Counted from the stretch's first letter, positions 7,893 to 17,857 are shown. The stretch is DNA of 64,000 nt from JACDDK01 sp038198445 (GCA_038198445.1 JBBPZZ010000122.1:20877-84876), one strand, 5' to 3'. Notes: generated from the letters alone by a model not told the origin. Program-made: numbers and translations.

Positions 7893-8396
7893 TTATTCTT
7901 CGGGCAGACGCACGACGATCCGTCGCGATTGCAGGTCCACCTCGGGGACGTGCTCCATCGTGAAGGGGACGTAGGTCTCCGTGGAGGCGTCGCCGTGCTG
8001 GTCTCGAACAACCAGAACCTCGTGAGCCGGGGTCTGGAAAGCACTCATGACAGTTCCAAGCACCTCTCCGGTCGAGTCGACGGCTTCCAGATCGATCAGG
8101 TCCGCCACATAGTATTCGTCCTCTTCGGGCGTATCTAGCTCTTTGCGATCCAGGACCATCTCCATACCCCGCAACTTGGACGCTTCCGGGCGGCTGGCTA
8201 CCCCGTCGAGGTCTATAAGATAGCCCTTGGGTGTAGGACGCGACTTCTCTATGCGCCGCCGTTTCTCGCCTACCAGAGGTTCGACGCCTTCCCGCAGATG
8301 CGAACCCGAGCCTGTTGCCCGGACTCGAATGGTCCCGCGTACGCCGTGAGGTGCGCCTATGATCCCGATAACTACCGGATCGGAGATCTCCTCCAC
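7893..8396 (-). CDS. rimM: 16S rRNA processing protein RimM
   Basis: RimM assists maturation of the 30S head with S19. Begins VVIGIIGAPHGVRGTIRVR near residue 9 and ends with the PRC-barrel part (YYVADLIDLEAVDSTGEVLGTV, VPFTMEHVPEVDL). The open frame continues about 40 codons upstream across khpA, but these residues do not look like RimM. The GTG at 8396, five bases after the khpA stop, gives 167 aa as expected. Confidence 0.94.
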   Translation of the reverse strand: MEEISDPVVIGIIGAPHGVRGTIRVRATGSGSHLREGVEPLVGEKRRRIEKSRPTPKGYLIDLDGVASRPEASKLRGMEMVLDRKELDTPEEDEYYVADLIDLEAVDSTGEVLGTVMSAFQTPAHEVLVVRDQHGDASTETYVPFTMEHVPEVDLQSRRIVVRLPEE

Positions 8397-8400
8397 GAAC

Positions 8401-8640
8401 CTAGTCCAGGACCTCCACGTTGACGCGCTTGCCGGCCTTGACCGACGCAGCCTTGACGACCGTTCGGATCGCCCGGATCGTGCGTCCCTGACGGCCGATG
8501 ACCTTGCCGATGTCATCCTGCGCGACCTGAAGAGACAGGTCCACCCGCGAATCCGTCTCGGTGCTTGTGACCTCGACCTTGTCGGGCTCGTCGACTAGCG
8601 AACGGGCCAGGATTCTCACCAACTCTTCAAGCTGCGCCAC
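8401..8640 (-). CDS. khpA: KH-domain RNA-binding protein KhpA
   Basis: Single KH domain protein of 79 aa, the YlqC/KhpA family, which with KhpB binds RNA in many Gram-positives. The nucleic-acid-binding loop is VIGRQGRTIRAIRT (G-x-x-G) near residues 47-60. Located between rpsP and rimM as in most Firmicutes and Actinobacteria. Confidence 0.95.
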   Translation of the reverse strand: MAQLEELVRILARSLVDEPDKVEVTSTETDSRVDLSLQVAQDDIGKVIGRQGRTIRAIRTVVKAASVKAGKRVNVEVLD

Positions 8641-8650
8641 GTCTTATCCT

Positions 8651-8893
8651 TTACAGAACGCCGGAGATCTTGAGCAGCTTCCGCACCTGGTCCGTCGGCT
8701 GTGCACCCTTGTCGAGCCACTCCTTCGCCTTCTCGGCATCGACCTGGATATCCGACGGCTGGGTGCGCGGGTTGTACGTGCCGACCCGGTCTAAGAACTT
8801 GCCGTCGCGCGGGCTCCTCGCATCGGCCACCACTATCCTATAGAACGGAGCCTTGGTCGAACCGCGCCTCGCGAGCCTTATCTTTACCGCCAT
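8651..8893 (-). CDS. rpsP: 30S ribosomal protein S16
   Basis: Ribosomal protein S16, 80 aa: VKIRLARRGSTKAPFYRIVVAD at the N-terminus and DRVGTYNPRTQP in the centre. Directly followed by khpA (10-nt gap) and preceded by ffh (26-nt gap). Confidence 0.98.
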   Translation of the reverse strand: MAVKIRLARRGSTKAPFYRIVVADARSPRDGKFLDRVGTYNPRTQPSDIQVDAEKAKEWLDKGAQPTDQVRKLLKISGVL

Positions 8894-8919
8894 ACTCTCA
8901 CCTTTCTCGTTGTTACTCT

Positions 8920-10251
8920 CTACCTGAGTCCCGGCATCCGGGGCATCTTCGGCATCCCGCCGCCCTTGCCCATCTGCCGCATCATCTTCTGCATCTCGTT
9001 GAACTGCTTGACGAGCCGCTGAACGTCTTGCTGCGTCGCCCCGCTGCCGCGAGCAATCCTACGCGCCCTGCTGGGATTCTGCAACAGCTTGGGGTTGCGG
9101 CGCTCCTGGACGGTCATGGATGTTATCATGGCTTCGACCCTACCGAGTTGCTTATCGTCTATCTCGACATCCTTGAGTTGCTTGTTCAGGCCGGGGATCA
9201 TTCCTAGAAGGCCCGAGAGCGGACCCATTTTCTTGATCATCTGCATCTGCTGCAGGAAGTCCTCGAACGTGAACTTGCCGCTCATGAGCTTCTTGCCCTG
9301 GGCCTCGGCCTGCTCCCGGTCCATCTGGCCCTCGGCCTTCTCGATGAGCGTGAGCACGTCGCCCATACCGAGGATGCGTCCCGCCATCCTGTCCGGGTAG
9401 AAGTAGTCGAACTCGCTCATCTTCTCACCCTCGGAGGCGAACCGTATCGGACGCTCCGTGATCGAGACGACAGAGAGCGCCGCGCCGCCCCGGGCGTCAC
9501 CATCCAGCTTGGTCAGCACCATGCCATCGTAGTCCGCGTACTCCCGGAAAGCCTGGGCCACGTCCACCGCGTTCTGGCCCGTTACCACGTCGAGAACCAG
9601 GAGGACGGAGTGGGGCTTGGAGACGCTCCGAACCCGCTTTATCTCCTCCATCATGTCCATGTCCACGACCTGCCGGCCCGCCGTATCCACGATGACGAAG
9701 TCGTATCCGCCGTCCCTGGCGGCCTTGATGCCGCGTTCGGCGATCTCCTCCGGCTTCGGCTCCGTGCCTTCCGTGTATACCGGCACGCTTAGTTCCTTGC
9801 CGATCTGCTGCAATTGGTCTATGGCCGCCGGACGGTAGGTGTCGCAGGCGACGAGGTACGGGTTCTTGCCGAGTTTACGGACAAAGAGCGCGAGCTTGCC
9901 AGCCGTCGTCGTCTTGCCGTGACCGTTGAGGCCCGCGAGCATCACGACGGTCGGCGGTCTGGAGGCGAAGGAGAGCTTGTGGGACGTGCCGCCCATCAGG
10001 TTCGCAAGCTCTTCGTTGACGATCTTTACGACCTGCTGCCCAGGACTCAGGGCCTTCGAGACCTCGGCGCCGGTGGCCCGCTCCCGGACGTTCGAGACGA
10101 ACTCCTTGACGACCCCGTAGTTCACGTCGGCTTCGAGGAGGGCCAGACGGATCTCCCGCGTCACCTTCTTTACCTGGTCCTCGGTGAGGTTTCCGCTGCC
10201 GCGCACCCCATCGAGCGCCTTGTTGAGCCTGTCTCCCAGAGTATCGAACAT
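8920..10251 (-). CDS. ffh: signal recognition particle protein Ffh
   Basis: SRP54-type GTPase that binds signal peptides of nascent membrane proteins together with the SRP RNA. N domain at residues 1-90, G domain with P-loop GLNGHGKTTTAGKL at 107-120, VDTAGR and TKLDGDARGGA motifs, and a methionine-rich M domain from about 300 ending in a Met/Gly/Pro tail. The P-loop reads G-H-G-K where G-S-G-K is commoner. Stop-start contact with ftsY means both parts of the SRP pathway are cotranscribed. Confidence 0.97.
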   Translation of the reverse strand: MFDTLGDRLNKALDGVRGSGNLTEDQVKKVTREIRLALLEADVNYGVVKEFVSNVRERATGAEVSKALSPGQQVVKIVNEELANLMGGTSHKLSFASRPPTVVMLAGLNGHGKTTTAGKLALFVRKLGKNPYLVACDTYRPAAIDQLQQIGKELSVPVYTEGTEPKPEEIAERGIKAARDGGYDFVIVDTAGRQVVDMDMMEEIKRVRSVSKPHSVLLVLDVVTGQNAVDVAQAFREYADYDGMVLTKLDGDARGGAALSVVSITERPIRFASEGEKMSEFDYFYPDRMAGRILGMGDVLTLIEKAEGQMDREQAEAQGKKLMSGKFTFEDFLQQMQMIKKMGPLSGLLGMIPGLNKQLKDVEIDDKQLGRVEAMITSMTVQERRNPKLLQNPSRARRIARGSGATQQDVQRLVKQFNEMQKMMRQMGKGGGMPKMPRMPGLR

Positions 10252-11445
10252 CTATAAATCTCCAAACAACGCTTCGGCGAACTCGCGGGCATCGAACGGG
10301 TGAAGGTCCTCGACCTTCTCGCCCACGGAGATCAACTTTATCGGCACCCCGATCTCACTGGCTATCGCGAGCGCAATACCGCCCTTGGCCGTTCCGTCGA
10401 GCTTGGTCAGGATGATACCCGTCAAACCGGCGACCTCCTGGAACATCTTTGCCTGCCTGAGACCATTCTGCCCCGTGGTGGCGTCGACCGTCATCAGAAC
10501 CTCGTGCGGCGCTTCTGGAAGCTGCCGCCCGATCACCCGCGTGACCTTATCCAGCTCGGCCATCAGGTTGACCTTGGTGTGCAGCCTGCCCGCCGTGTCT
10601 ATGAGCAACACGTCGGTGCCCTCGCGCTTCGCCGCCTCGACCGCGTCGTGGGCCACGGCCGCCGCGTCAGCGCCGCGCTCACGCGCGATGACCGGCGTTC
10701 CGGTCCTCTCGCCCCAGGTCTGGAGCTGCTCGATCGCCGCCGCCCGAAAGGTGTCTCCGGCGGCGAACATCGTCGTTCCGGGGAGGAAACGAGACAGCTT
10801 GCCGGTCGTGGTCGTCTTGCCGGTGCCGTTCACGCCGACTATCAGGATCACCGTCGGCTTGCTTGAGATATCCAGTTCCACGGGACCTTCGAGCATCCGG
10901 GTTGCGTGCTCGATCATTAGCTGACGCAACTCTTTGCCGCTGGTGATGTTCCTCTGCAAGGCTTCCTGCTCCAGCTCCGCCACGAGCTTCGCCGTCGTCG
11001 GAACTCCGACGTCGGAGGAGATCAGGATCTCCTCGACCCTCTCCCAGAACTCCTCGTCCTCCGCGTCCCGGAACTCCGCGACCGCCGCGTTCAACTGCCC
11101 GACGAACGACTCCCGGCTCCTGGACATGCCGCGCCGCAGCCGCCCGAACCATCCTGCGCCTTCCTGTTCCGGTGGTCCGGTAGCCACTTCCACCGCTATC
11201 TCAGCCTCTGGCGTTTCAGCAACCGGTTCTTCAGGCGCCGCATCGACTACCGATTCCTCCGCCGAAAATGTTCCGATGTCCTCGGGTTCTACGACCTCCG
11301 TCTCCGGCGGTTCAGGCTCCACCCGCGCTGACTCTTCCGCCTCTTCCTGCTCCGGGGCAGGCTCGATCTCGGTAGCTAACGCGGAGCTGGTCTCCTGCTC
11401 TTCCTCTTTATTCTTTCTGAAAAAGTTACGCCACGAACGAGCCAT
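10252..11445 (-). CDS. ftsY: SRP receptor FtsY
   Basis: FtsY, the membrane-associated SRP receptor GTPase. Residues 10-95 are an acidic Glu/Pro/Ala-rich linker (the A domain), then the N domain, and the G domain with P-loop GVNGTGKT at 204-211, LIDTAGRLHTKVNLM and TKLDGTAKGG. 397 aa. Lies 3 nt after smc and directly upstream of ffh. Confidence 0.97.
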   Translation of the reverse strand: MARSWRNFFRKNKEEEQETSSALATEIEPAPEQEEAEESARVEPEPPETEVVEPEDIGTFSAEESVVDAAPEEPVAETPEAEIAVEVATGPPEQEGAGWFGRLRRGMSRSRESFVGQLNAAVAEFRDAEDEEFWERVEEILISSDVGVPTTAKLVAELEQEALQRNITSGKELRQLMIEHATRMLEGPVELDISSKPTVILIVGVNGTGKTTTTGKLSRFLPGTTMFAAGDTFRAAAIEQLQTWGERTGTPVIARERGADAAAVAHDAVEAAKREGTDVLLIDTAGRLHTKVNLMAELDKVTRVIGRQLPEAPHEVLMTVDATTGQNGLRQAKMFQEVAGLTGIILTKLDGTAKGGIALAIASEIGVPIKLISVGEKVEDLHPFDAREFAEALFGDL

Positions 11446-11448
11446 GTA

Positions 11449-14400
11449 CTAGCTGTAATCTCCCTGCATACGTTTCGATACGACCGTGGTAGCTCCGGCG
11501 GCGTCCTGCACGACGCCGTAGAGAACATCCGCCGCGGCCATCGTACGCTTCTGATGGGTCACCAGAAGGAACTGACCGTTCGAGCGGTAAGAGTCTACCA
11601 CAGCGATGAAACGGGCCAGGTTGAGGTCGTCAAGGGCGGCCTCGGCTTCATCGAGTATGCAGAATGCTCCCTGTGCTCTGCCAGGGCCGCTGAGGAAAAT
11701 ACTGAACAGGAACGAGAGGGCCAGCAGCGCCCGCTCCCCACCAGAGAGGACGTGCAGCGGCCTCCAGCCCTTGCGTCCGAGCCGCAGTCCGACCTCCACG
11801 CCTTCCTCCGAGAGATCCAGGACCCCAGCCGCTCCCTCCATCATCCGCGGCACTATCTCACCGAACGCTCTCCGCACCCTGCGAAATGTCTCCGAGAATC
11901 TCGTCTCTATCTCCCGATCCACTTCGTGTATTATGCGGTTAAGTTCGTTGGTCGCGGCTTCGGCGTCGGCGCGTTGTTCGGAGATGAGTTGGTAGCGTTC
12001 GCGGAGTTGTTCTTGCTGGGAGAGGGCGAGCAGGTTTACGTCGCCGAAGCGCTTGAGTTTGCGGGCGAGACGGTGACGTTCCGCTTCGTCGCCTTCGGAA
12101 GACTCTTCGGATTCGCGCCGCGCTTCGTCGAGGGTCGCGCCCCACTCGGTCTGTATCTCCTCCAGCGCTTCGGAGGCGCTGGTTTCGGCTGTTAGAAGGT
12201 CCAGGCGCGTGTGCTCGGCCTCGGCGCGGGCGGTCGCCAATTGTGCGGCAAGCTCGACCGCTTTCCGAGAGAGTATGGCGCGTTTTTCAGATTGGCTCCG
12301 GTGACGCCCGGCTGCCTCGGTACGCAGAAACCTCAGGCGATTACGGCGCTCGCGGGCCGCGACGGACAGCTTGCGCGAGAGATCCGCCGCGCGGGCCGCG
12401 GCCCGCGCGGCTCGGGCCTCATCGTGTTCGGTGTTCACTCCAAGGCGTTGCAGTTGGGTAGAGATCCCTTTGTGGCGTTTCCGCCCTTCGGAGATTGTTG
12501 ACTGCAGCCGTGAACGCCGCCTGGCTGCTTCGGCGTAGGAGAATTCCGCGTTCTCGAGTGCCGAAGTCGCCTCGGCGAACTCAGCCTGGGTACGTTCGAC
12601 GGTCTCTTCCGCCAGCAGGAGGTCGCGTTCGATCCCGCCGAGCTCCTCGTTGAGTCTGTTCGACTCGCGTTCCGCGTAGAGCGCCGCGTCGCGGGCGCGG
12701 ACGGCCCGCATCTGCCGGAGTTTCGTTTCTCGGGCGAGCGTGTTGAGCGAGCGGTTCACGCGAGACGCAAGCGCCAGAGCCGTCTCGGTCTTTCCGAAGA
12801 GCGGCTCCAGGAGCGCCGAAGCGCTGGAGAGTCGCTCCCGGCAATCGTAGAGAATTTCACCCGGTCCCGTCTTCAACGATTCGAGACGCTGGCGCTCTCT
12901 GACAAGCAAAGCGCCGCGCGAGAAGCGGCCTCCATCAGCGCCGAGGCTTACGCTCGTCCGGGTAAGCCGTAGACCTGAACGGGTGACGACGACGTGTCCG
13001 TTCTCCAAATGGTCCTTCTCGGGTTCATCGACGACGTAGATCCCTTCGAGAATGCGTTCTACGGCCTGGGCGTATCGCTCGTCCAGTATCTCCACGCAAT
13101 CAAGCAACGGTGGGCCGGGAGGACTCTCTTTCTCTTGCATCGGGCCAGCATCCAGCCTCAAAGCCACGCGTTCCTTGTCGGAGAGGAGTTTCATCCCCTC
13201 TGTAATATTCTCGGCCAGCAGGCCGCCGGCGTGGTCGCCGAGGGCGGCCTCCATCGCGCCCTCGAAACCTGGGCGCGGCCGGAGCACTTCGTGCAGGCGC
13301 GGCCCTGGACTATCGCTGGATGTCAGATCCTCCAGGGACCGTATGCTGGACTCAGCACGTCCCAGCGCCGCCTGCACGGCCCCCCGACGGCGGTTGGCCT
13401 GCATGGTCTTATCTTCCAGCCTGGATCTCTGTTTCTCCAACAGCTCCCGAAGTCCGCCACCGGCGGAATCCAGGCCGGAGACAGTACAATTTTCGAGTTC
13501 CGAAGACAATTCAGACATCTTCGCCAGATAGTTATTCGGGAGATTTGGAACGCTGGCCTCGCGCAATGCTCCACGTTCCAGGCGTCCGCGCAGGCTTTCC
13601 ACTTCGCCCACCAGGCGGGAGCGCGCCTTCTCCGCGGCCGCGCGCAGGTCGCGGACCTGAACCTCATCCTGTCGTAGTTGGTCGCGTTCTCTACGCTTGG
13701 CGGTATAGAGGATCTCTACCTGCCGCAGTTCTTTCTCCATCGCCGCGAGCGCGAGCGATGTGCGGTCCAGCTCTGCCTGGAGGCGGGAAGAAAGCTTCCG
13801 GCCATCGTCGTTTCCACCAGCTTTCGCCTCAATGCGTAACAGGATGCGGTCGGCGGAGAGGGACTCGGCCCTGAGATTTTCGGCCTCGTCGTCCAGGCGC
13901 TCCGTGCTGGACTCCAGGTCGCGCATCGTGCTTTCGATGGCGTGCAACTCTGGCATCAGGCGGGATTCCTCGTCCTTCAAAGCCGTCTCTCGCGAGGAAA
14001 ATTCCTTGACCAGACGTTCACTCTCCGAGAGCTTGATGCGGCGCTCTGAAAGTCCCTGGTTGGCAAGCCCGTAGAGGTGAGCCAGTGAGAGCTTACGATA
14101 ACGTGATTCGATCTCCCGGTACTCGCGGGCGGCTACGGCTTCTCGTTCTATACGTCGCAACTGCGCCGCAAGCTCCTTCTCCAGCTCGCGGCTCTGCTCT
14201 AGTTGGACGCTGGCACGTTCCAGACGGCGGCTCGCCGAGATGCGGCGACGGCGGTAGAAACCGAGCCCCGCGGCTTCTTCGAGCGCCTGGCGGCATGCGG
14301 CGGCTCCTCCAGCGACTATCGCGTCTACCGCGCCCTGACGAAGAATACTGTGACGGCCCAGACCGGCTTCGCCCGCAACCGCGCGGACATCAGTAAGGCG

Positions 14401-14754
14401 GGCACGGGAACCATTGACCCGGTACTCCGTGTCTCCTCCGCGTGAGATGCGGCGCGAGATCGAGACTTCCTGGTATGGGAGTGAGATGGATCCCGCCTCA
14501 TTATCCAGGACGAGCGTCACCTCGGCGGCGGCGGATGCGGGAAGCGTCTCGGAACCGGAAAAGATCAAATCTCCCATCGTCCCGGCCCGCAGCACACCCG
14601 CGCTCTGCTCTCCCAGCGCGAAGAGCACGGCATCCGTAATGTTGCTCTTGCCGGACCCGTTCGGGCCTACTATCGCTGTAACGCCTCCTTCGAGCGGCAT
14701 TCGTACCGGCCGCGCGAATGTCTTGAACCCCTTGATGTAGACCGCCGAAAGCAC
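11449..14754 (-). CDS. smc: chromosome segregation ATPase SMC
   Basis: SMC condensin subunit for chromosome compaction and segregation. Walker A GPNGSGKS at residues 30-37, long coiled coils, a central hinge with SPGPRLHEVLRPRPGFEGA (roughly 480-600), and C-terminal signature LSGGERALLAL from 1003 followed by Walker B FCILDEAEAALDD. 1101 aa, somewhat shorter than the usual ~1180. First gene of the operon running to yraN. Its scpA/scpB partners are not in this window. Confidence 0.96.
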   Translation of the reverse strand: MLSAVYIKGFKTFARPVRMPLEGGVTAIVGPNGSGKSNITDAVLFALGEQSAGVLRAGTMGDLIFSGSETLPASAAAEVTLVLDNEAGSISLPYQEVSISRRISRGGDTEYRVNGSRARLTDVRAVAGEAGLGRHSILRQGAVDAIVAGGAAACRQALEEAAGLGFYRRRRISASRRLERASVQLEQSRELEKELAAQLRRIEREAVAAREYREIESRYRKLSLAHLYGLANQGLSERRIKLSESERLVKEFSSRETALKDEESRLMPELHAIESTMRDLESSTERLDDEAENLRAESLSADRILLRIEAKAGGNDDGRKLSSRLQAELDRTSLALAAMEKELRQVEILYTAKRRERDQLRQDEVQVRDLRAAAEKARSRLVGEVESLRGRLERGALREASVPNLPNNYLAKMSELSSELENCTVSGLDSAGGGLRELLEKQRSRLEDKTMQANRRRGAVQAALGRAESSIRSLEDLTSSDSPGPRLHEVLRPRPGFEGAMEAALGDHAGGLLAENITEGMKLLSDKERVALRLDAGPMQEKESPPGPPLLDCVEILDERYAQAVERILEGIYVVDEPEKDHLENGHVVVTRSGLRLTRTSVSLGADGGRFSRGALLVRERQRLESLKTGPGEILYDCRERLSSASALLEPLFGKTETALALASRVNRSLNTLARETKLRQMRAVRARDAALYAERESNRLNEELGGIERDLLLAEETVERTQAEFAEATSALENAEFSYAEAARRRSRLQSTISEGRKRHKGISTQLQRLGVNTEHDEARAARAAARAADLSRKLSVAARERRNRLRFLRTEAAGRHRSQSEKRAILSRKAVELAAQLATARAEAEHTRLDLLTAETSASEALEEIQTEWGATLDEARRESEESSEGDEAERHRLARKLKRFGDVNLLALSQQEQLRERYQLISEQRADAEAATNELNRIIHEVDREIETRFSETFRRVRRAFGEIVPRMMEGAAGVLDLSEEGVEVGLRLGRKGWRPLHVLSGGERALLALSFLFSIFLSGPGRAQGAFCILDEAEAALDDLNLARFIAVVDSYRSNGQFLLVTHQKRTMAAADVLYGVVQDAAGATTVVSKRMQGDYS

Positions 14755-14947
14755 TACGCGAGTATTCTACGCAGTTTTGGTCCGTAAAGCACGCGAAAGT
14801 CCCGCAAATGGGCCGCCAACGTTGGTAAATAACTCATCTCTTCGGAGGCTCCGGTAGGTGAGCCGTGCGAGTATGGGTATTCTCGGGGGCCATCGTGCAT
14901 ACTGGCGGCCGTAGGCAATTAAACACGAGCAGAGCAGGAGGGCGCTG

Positions 14948-15883
14948 GTGGCAACGCACAGGATAGAGCCGGATAGAGAGACACTGCATGGCGCCTTCTC
15001 CCGCGACCTGCCACCGGCCCTGACCATAGACTCTGGGGACACGATCGTCTTTAGCACGCTCGAAGCGGGCTGGGGACTGGAGCCACCCGACGCGACGGGG
15101 GAGCGTCGGCTCTTCGAGGACTTCCGCCCGGAATGGCGCGGTGACGGCCATGCCTTGTGCGGGCCTATCGAGGTACGGTACGCTGCACCCGGCGCGACTC
15201 TTGAGGTACGCATCGTGGACCTGCGAACCGGCCCCTGGGGGCGGACAATCTCCGGACGTTCACTTTTGGAGAAGTTTAATCAACGCCTCGGAATCGGTGA
15301 CCGCGAGGAGCAAGTAGACTGGACGTTAGATCCCGACGCCTTGGTAGCGCGCGATCAGGACGGTCACACCATCGCCCTCCGGCCATTCATGGGAGTGCTG
15401 GGGATGCCGCCAGATCAAGCAGGCCTTCATCCCACCAGGCCGCCACGCGTCACCGGCGGCAACATCGACTGCAAAGATCTGGTGCCGGGAAGCTCTCTCT
15501 TTCTGCCCGTCGCCGTGCCGGGAGCTCTCTTCTCGGTGGGCGACGGACATGCGGCCCAGGGAGACGGCGAAGTGTGCGGAACGGCAATAGAGTGCCCAAT
15601 GGAGCGCGTCGAACTTTCCTTCCGCTTACACCGGGACCTCCGGCTTCGGACGCCGCGAGCGCTTACGCCGGCCGGTTGGATCACCTTCGGCTTCCACCGC
15701 GACCTCGACGAGGCAATGTTCCTCGCCGTGGACGCGATGCTCGACCTCATGTACGAGTTGATGGCTATCGACCGGCATCGGGCGATGGCGCTCGCGAGCG
15801 CGGCGGTTGACCTCCGCATCACCCAGGTCGTTAACGACGTAAGAGGCGTACACGCCGTGCTGCCCCACGGCGCTATCAGATAA
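14948..15883 (+). CDS. acetamidase/formamidase family protein
   Basis: FmdA/AmdA family amidohydrolase; members hydrolyse formamide, acetamide or other short amides to ammonia and the acid. Visible: HALCGPIEVRYAAPGATLEV near residue 68, a GNIDCKDL motif, and the conserved GDGHAAQGDGEVCGTAIEC with its metal-binding His and Glu. 311 aa matches the family. GTG start with GCAGGAGG about 8 bases upstream. It is the only plus-strand gene in the first 29 kb and is inserted between rnc and smc, so it has its own promoter, which I could not define. Substrate unknown. Confidence 0.88.
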   Translation: MATHRIEPDRETLHGAFSRDLPPALTIDSGDTIVFSTLEAGWGLEPPDATGERRLFEDFRPEWRGDGHALCGPIEVRYAAPGATLEVRIVDLRTGPWGRTISGRSLLEKFNQRLGIGDREEQVDWTLDPDALVARDQDGHTIALRPFMGVLGMPPDQAGLHPTRPPRVTGGNIDCKDLVPGSSLFLPVAVPGALFSVGDGHAAQGDGEVCGTAIECPMERVELSFRLHRDLRLRTPRALTPAGWITFGFHRDLDEAMFLAVDAMLDLMYELMAIDRHRAMALASAAVDLRITQVVNDVRGVHAVLPHGAIR

Positions 15884-15894
15884 GAGCGATAGAG

Positions 15895-15931
15895 CCCAGT
15901 ACTGGGAAAGCGCCGCATCCCAGCGGGCGCT
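15895..15931. terminator. candidate bidirectional terminator between the amidase gene and rnc
   Basis: Between two convergent genes lie a perfect palindrome CCCAGTACTGGG (15895-15906) and an AGCGCC/GGCGCT stem with an 11-nt loop (909-931 of the 15 kb block). No U-tract follows on either strand, so Rho-independent function is uncertain. Confidence 0.35.
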
Positions 15932-16589
15932 AGGCGCCTACGTGTACTTCTACCGGGGAACGCGGTACGGGACGGATGCCCAATATCTCTAGCGCCGCGC
16001 GGGCCGCGGACTGTTCGCTCTCCTTTATAGAATTTCCGTCGCCGGTGGATACCTCTCGTCCCTCGACAGAGACCGCCGACGTGAAGCTCGGACGGTGCGC
16101 CGGTCCCTGTTTGGAGAGGACCCGGTACGTCGGCCGGAGTCCATCAGCTTGAAGTGTCTCCTGCAGTAGCGTCTTCCAGTCCCGTAACTCGTCGGTATCG
16201 ACCTCGGCAGGGTTAAAAATCTCATCTATGGTCCTGAAAACCAAGTCGTGGTCGATCAGGTAAGCCGCCCCGATGATCGCCTCCACGGTGTCCGCGATGA
16301 CCGAGTCGTTGATGACCGAACTCTCGATCATCTCTTCCAACCCCTCGCCCTGTCCAACGGTGGCGAGGAAGGTCTTCCTGACCAGGTGCGCCCGGATGCG
16401 CGTCAGGTCGCCCTCCAGAAGCTCCGGGTAGCTGTGAAAGACCAACTCCGCTACCCGAGTATTGAGGATGGAATCTCCCAGGAACTCCAGGCGACCGTTT
16501 GACTCATACGGATCTGCGACGCTCGGGTGGGTGAGCGAACGCTGCCGTAACGGCTCTGGAAGTATCGCTATGAGATCTCTTATAGACAT
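15930..16589 (-). CDS. rnc: ribonuclease III
   Basis: RNase III cuts double-stranded RNA in rRNA processing and mRNA turnover. The catalytic signature is NGRLEFLGDSILN near residues 32-44, a second acidic motif is DTVEAIIGAAYLI, and a C-terminal dsRNA-binding domain runs from about 136 to 207 (DWKTLLQETLQADG to AARAALEILG). 219 aa. Follows fabF by 11 nt, so it is probably the last gene of the fab operon. Confidence 0.96.
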   Translation of the reverse strand: MSIRDLIAILPEPLRQRSLTHPSVADPYESNGRLEFLGDSILNTRVAELVFHSYPELLEGDLTRIRAHLVRKTFLATVGQGEGLEEMIESSVINDSVIADTVEAIIGAAYLIDHDLVFRTIDEIFNPAEVDTDELRDWKTLLQETLQADGLRPTYRVLSKQGPAHRPSFTSAVSVEGREVSTGDGNSIKESEQSAARAALEILGIRPVPRSPVEVHVGA

Positions 16590-16600
16590 CTAGTACCGAA

Positions 16601-17857
16601 CTATTCTACACCTGTGAACGCTACCACGATATTGTGTCCGCCGAAGCCCATCGAGTTGGAGATAGCAACCTCGAGGTCCGGAAGCTCCCGCGCCTCGTCC
16701 TTGACGTAATCGAGGGGCTCGCAGTCTTCGGCGAGTTCTTCCAGGTTGATCGTCGGCGGCACGATTTTGTTCTTGATCGCCAGGGCGCACATGATACCTT
16801 CCGTCGCGCCGACGGCGCCGAACGAGTGCCCCGTCATGGACTTCGTCCCCGAGACCGCCACGTGCGGCATGACCCGGGATATTGCCTTAGTCTCTGGCCC
16901 GTCGCCGGTCGGTGTCGAGGTGGCGTGAGCGTTTACGTATCCCACGTCCTCCGCGCTTAGTCCCGAGTCTTCTAAAGCGAGGAGCATCGCGCGCTCGACG
17001 CCGCGTCCGTGTTGGTCCGGAGCGGTTACGTGGTACGCGTCGGTCGAGCGTCCATAGCCCGCCACGGCGGCTATTGGCTCCGCGCCGCGCCTCTCGGCGT
17101 GCTCCGCGCTCTCCAGCACCACGGCGCCGGCTCCCTCGCTCATCAAGAAACCGTCGCGGTTCGAGTCGAACGGACGGCTGGCCCGGTGAGGTTCATCGTT
17201 GCGGGTCGAGATTGCGCGGATGGCGCAGAACCCGGCCATGCTCAGAGGCGTTATCGGGGCCTCCGCGGAGCCGGCTATCACCACGTCCGCGTCGCCGTTC
17301 CGGATCAACTCAAGTCCCTCCGCTATGGCCTCGCCGCCCGTGGCGCACGCCAGAACTGGACACTGGCTAGGCCCGGTGGCGCCTAGCATGATGGCAAGCT
17401 GTCCGGCGGCCATGTTCGGGACCATCATGGGGATAAGAAACGGGCTCACCCGGCCCGGACCGCGTTCATTCAGTACCTTGTACTCGCGCTCCCACGTCGA
17501 GAGACCGCCGATTCCGCTGCCCATGACTATAGCTACCCGGTCCGGTCTATCGCGGACGATGTCCACGATACCGGCGCTTTCGGCAGCCTGGATGCCGGCG
17601 GCGATACCTAGCTGGGCGAAGCGGTCCATCCGCCGCGCCTCTTTCTTGCTCATGAAATCCGCGGGATCGAAGTCCGAACATTCGCCGGCGATGTGCGAAG
17701 GATACGGCGAGGGATCGAAGAGCGTTATCTCTCCGGCGCCGCTCTTACCGTGAAGAGCCGCGTCCCAGAAGTTCTCGACTCCCGTACCAATAGGAGTTAC
17801 GGCTCCGGCCCCGGTTATCAAGGCGCTACCCCTACCATTTGAAGCGGCTTCCGTCAC
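16601..17857 (-). CDS. fabF: 3-oxoacyl-ACP synthase II (FabF)
   Basis: KAS II elongating condensing enzyme for type II fatty acid synthesis. Catalytic Cys in LACATGG near residue 171, and the two His in NAHATSTPTGD and MTGHSFGAVGATE. SRPFDSNRDGFLMSEGAGA is typical of KAS I/II. 418 aa. GTG/ATG start region overlaps the acpP stop by 4 nt. Confidence 0.96.
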   Translation of the reverse strand: MTEAASNGRGSALITGAGAVTPIGTGVENFWDAALHGKSGAGEITLFDPSPYPSHIAGECSDFDPADFMSKKEARRMDRFAQLGIAAGIQAAESAGIVDIVRDRPDRVAIVMGSGIGGLSTWEREYKVLNERGPGRVSPFLIPMMVPNMAAGQLAIMLGATGPSQCPVLACATGGEAIAEGLELIRNGDADVVIAGSAEAPITPLSMAGFCAIRAISTRNDEPHRASRPFDSNRDGFLMSEGAGAVVLESAEHAERRGAEPIAAVAGYGRSTDAYHVTAPDQHGRGVERAMLLALEDSGLSAEDVGYVNAHATSTPTGDGPETKAISRVMPHVAVSGTKSMTGHSFGAVGATEGIMCALAIKNKIVPPTINLEELAEDCEPLDYVKDEARELPDLEVAISNSMGFGGHNIVVAFTGVE

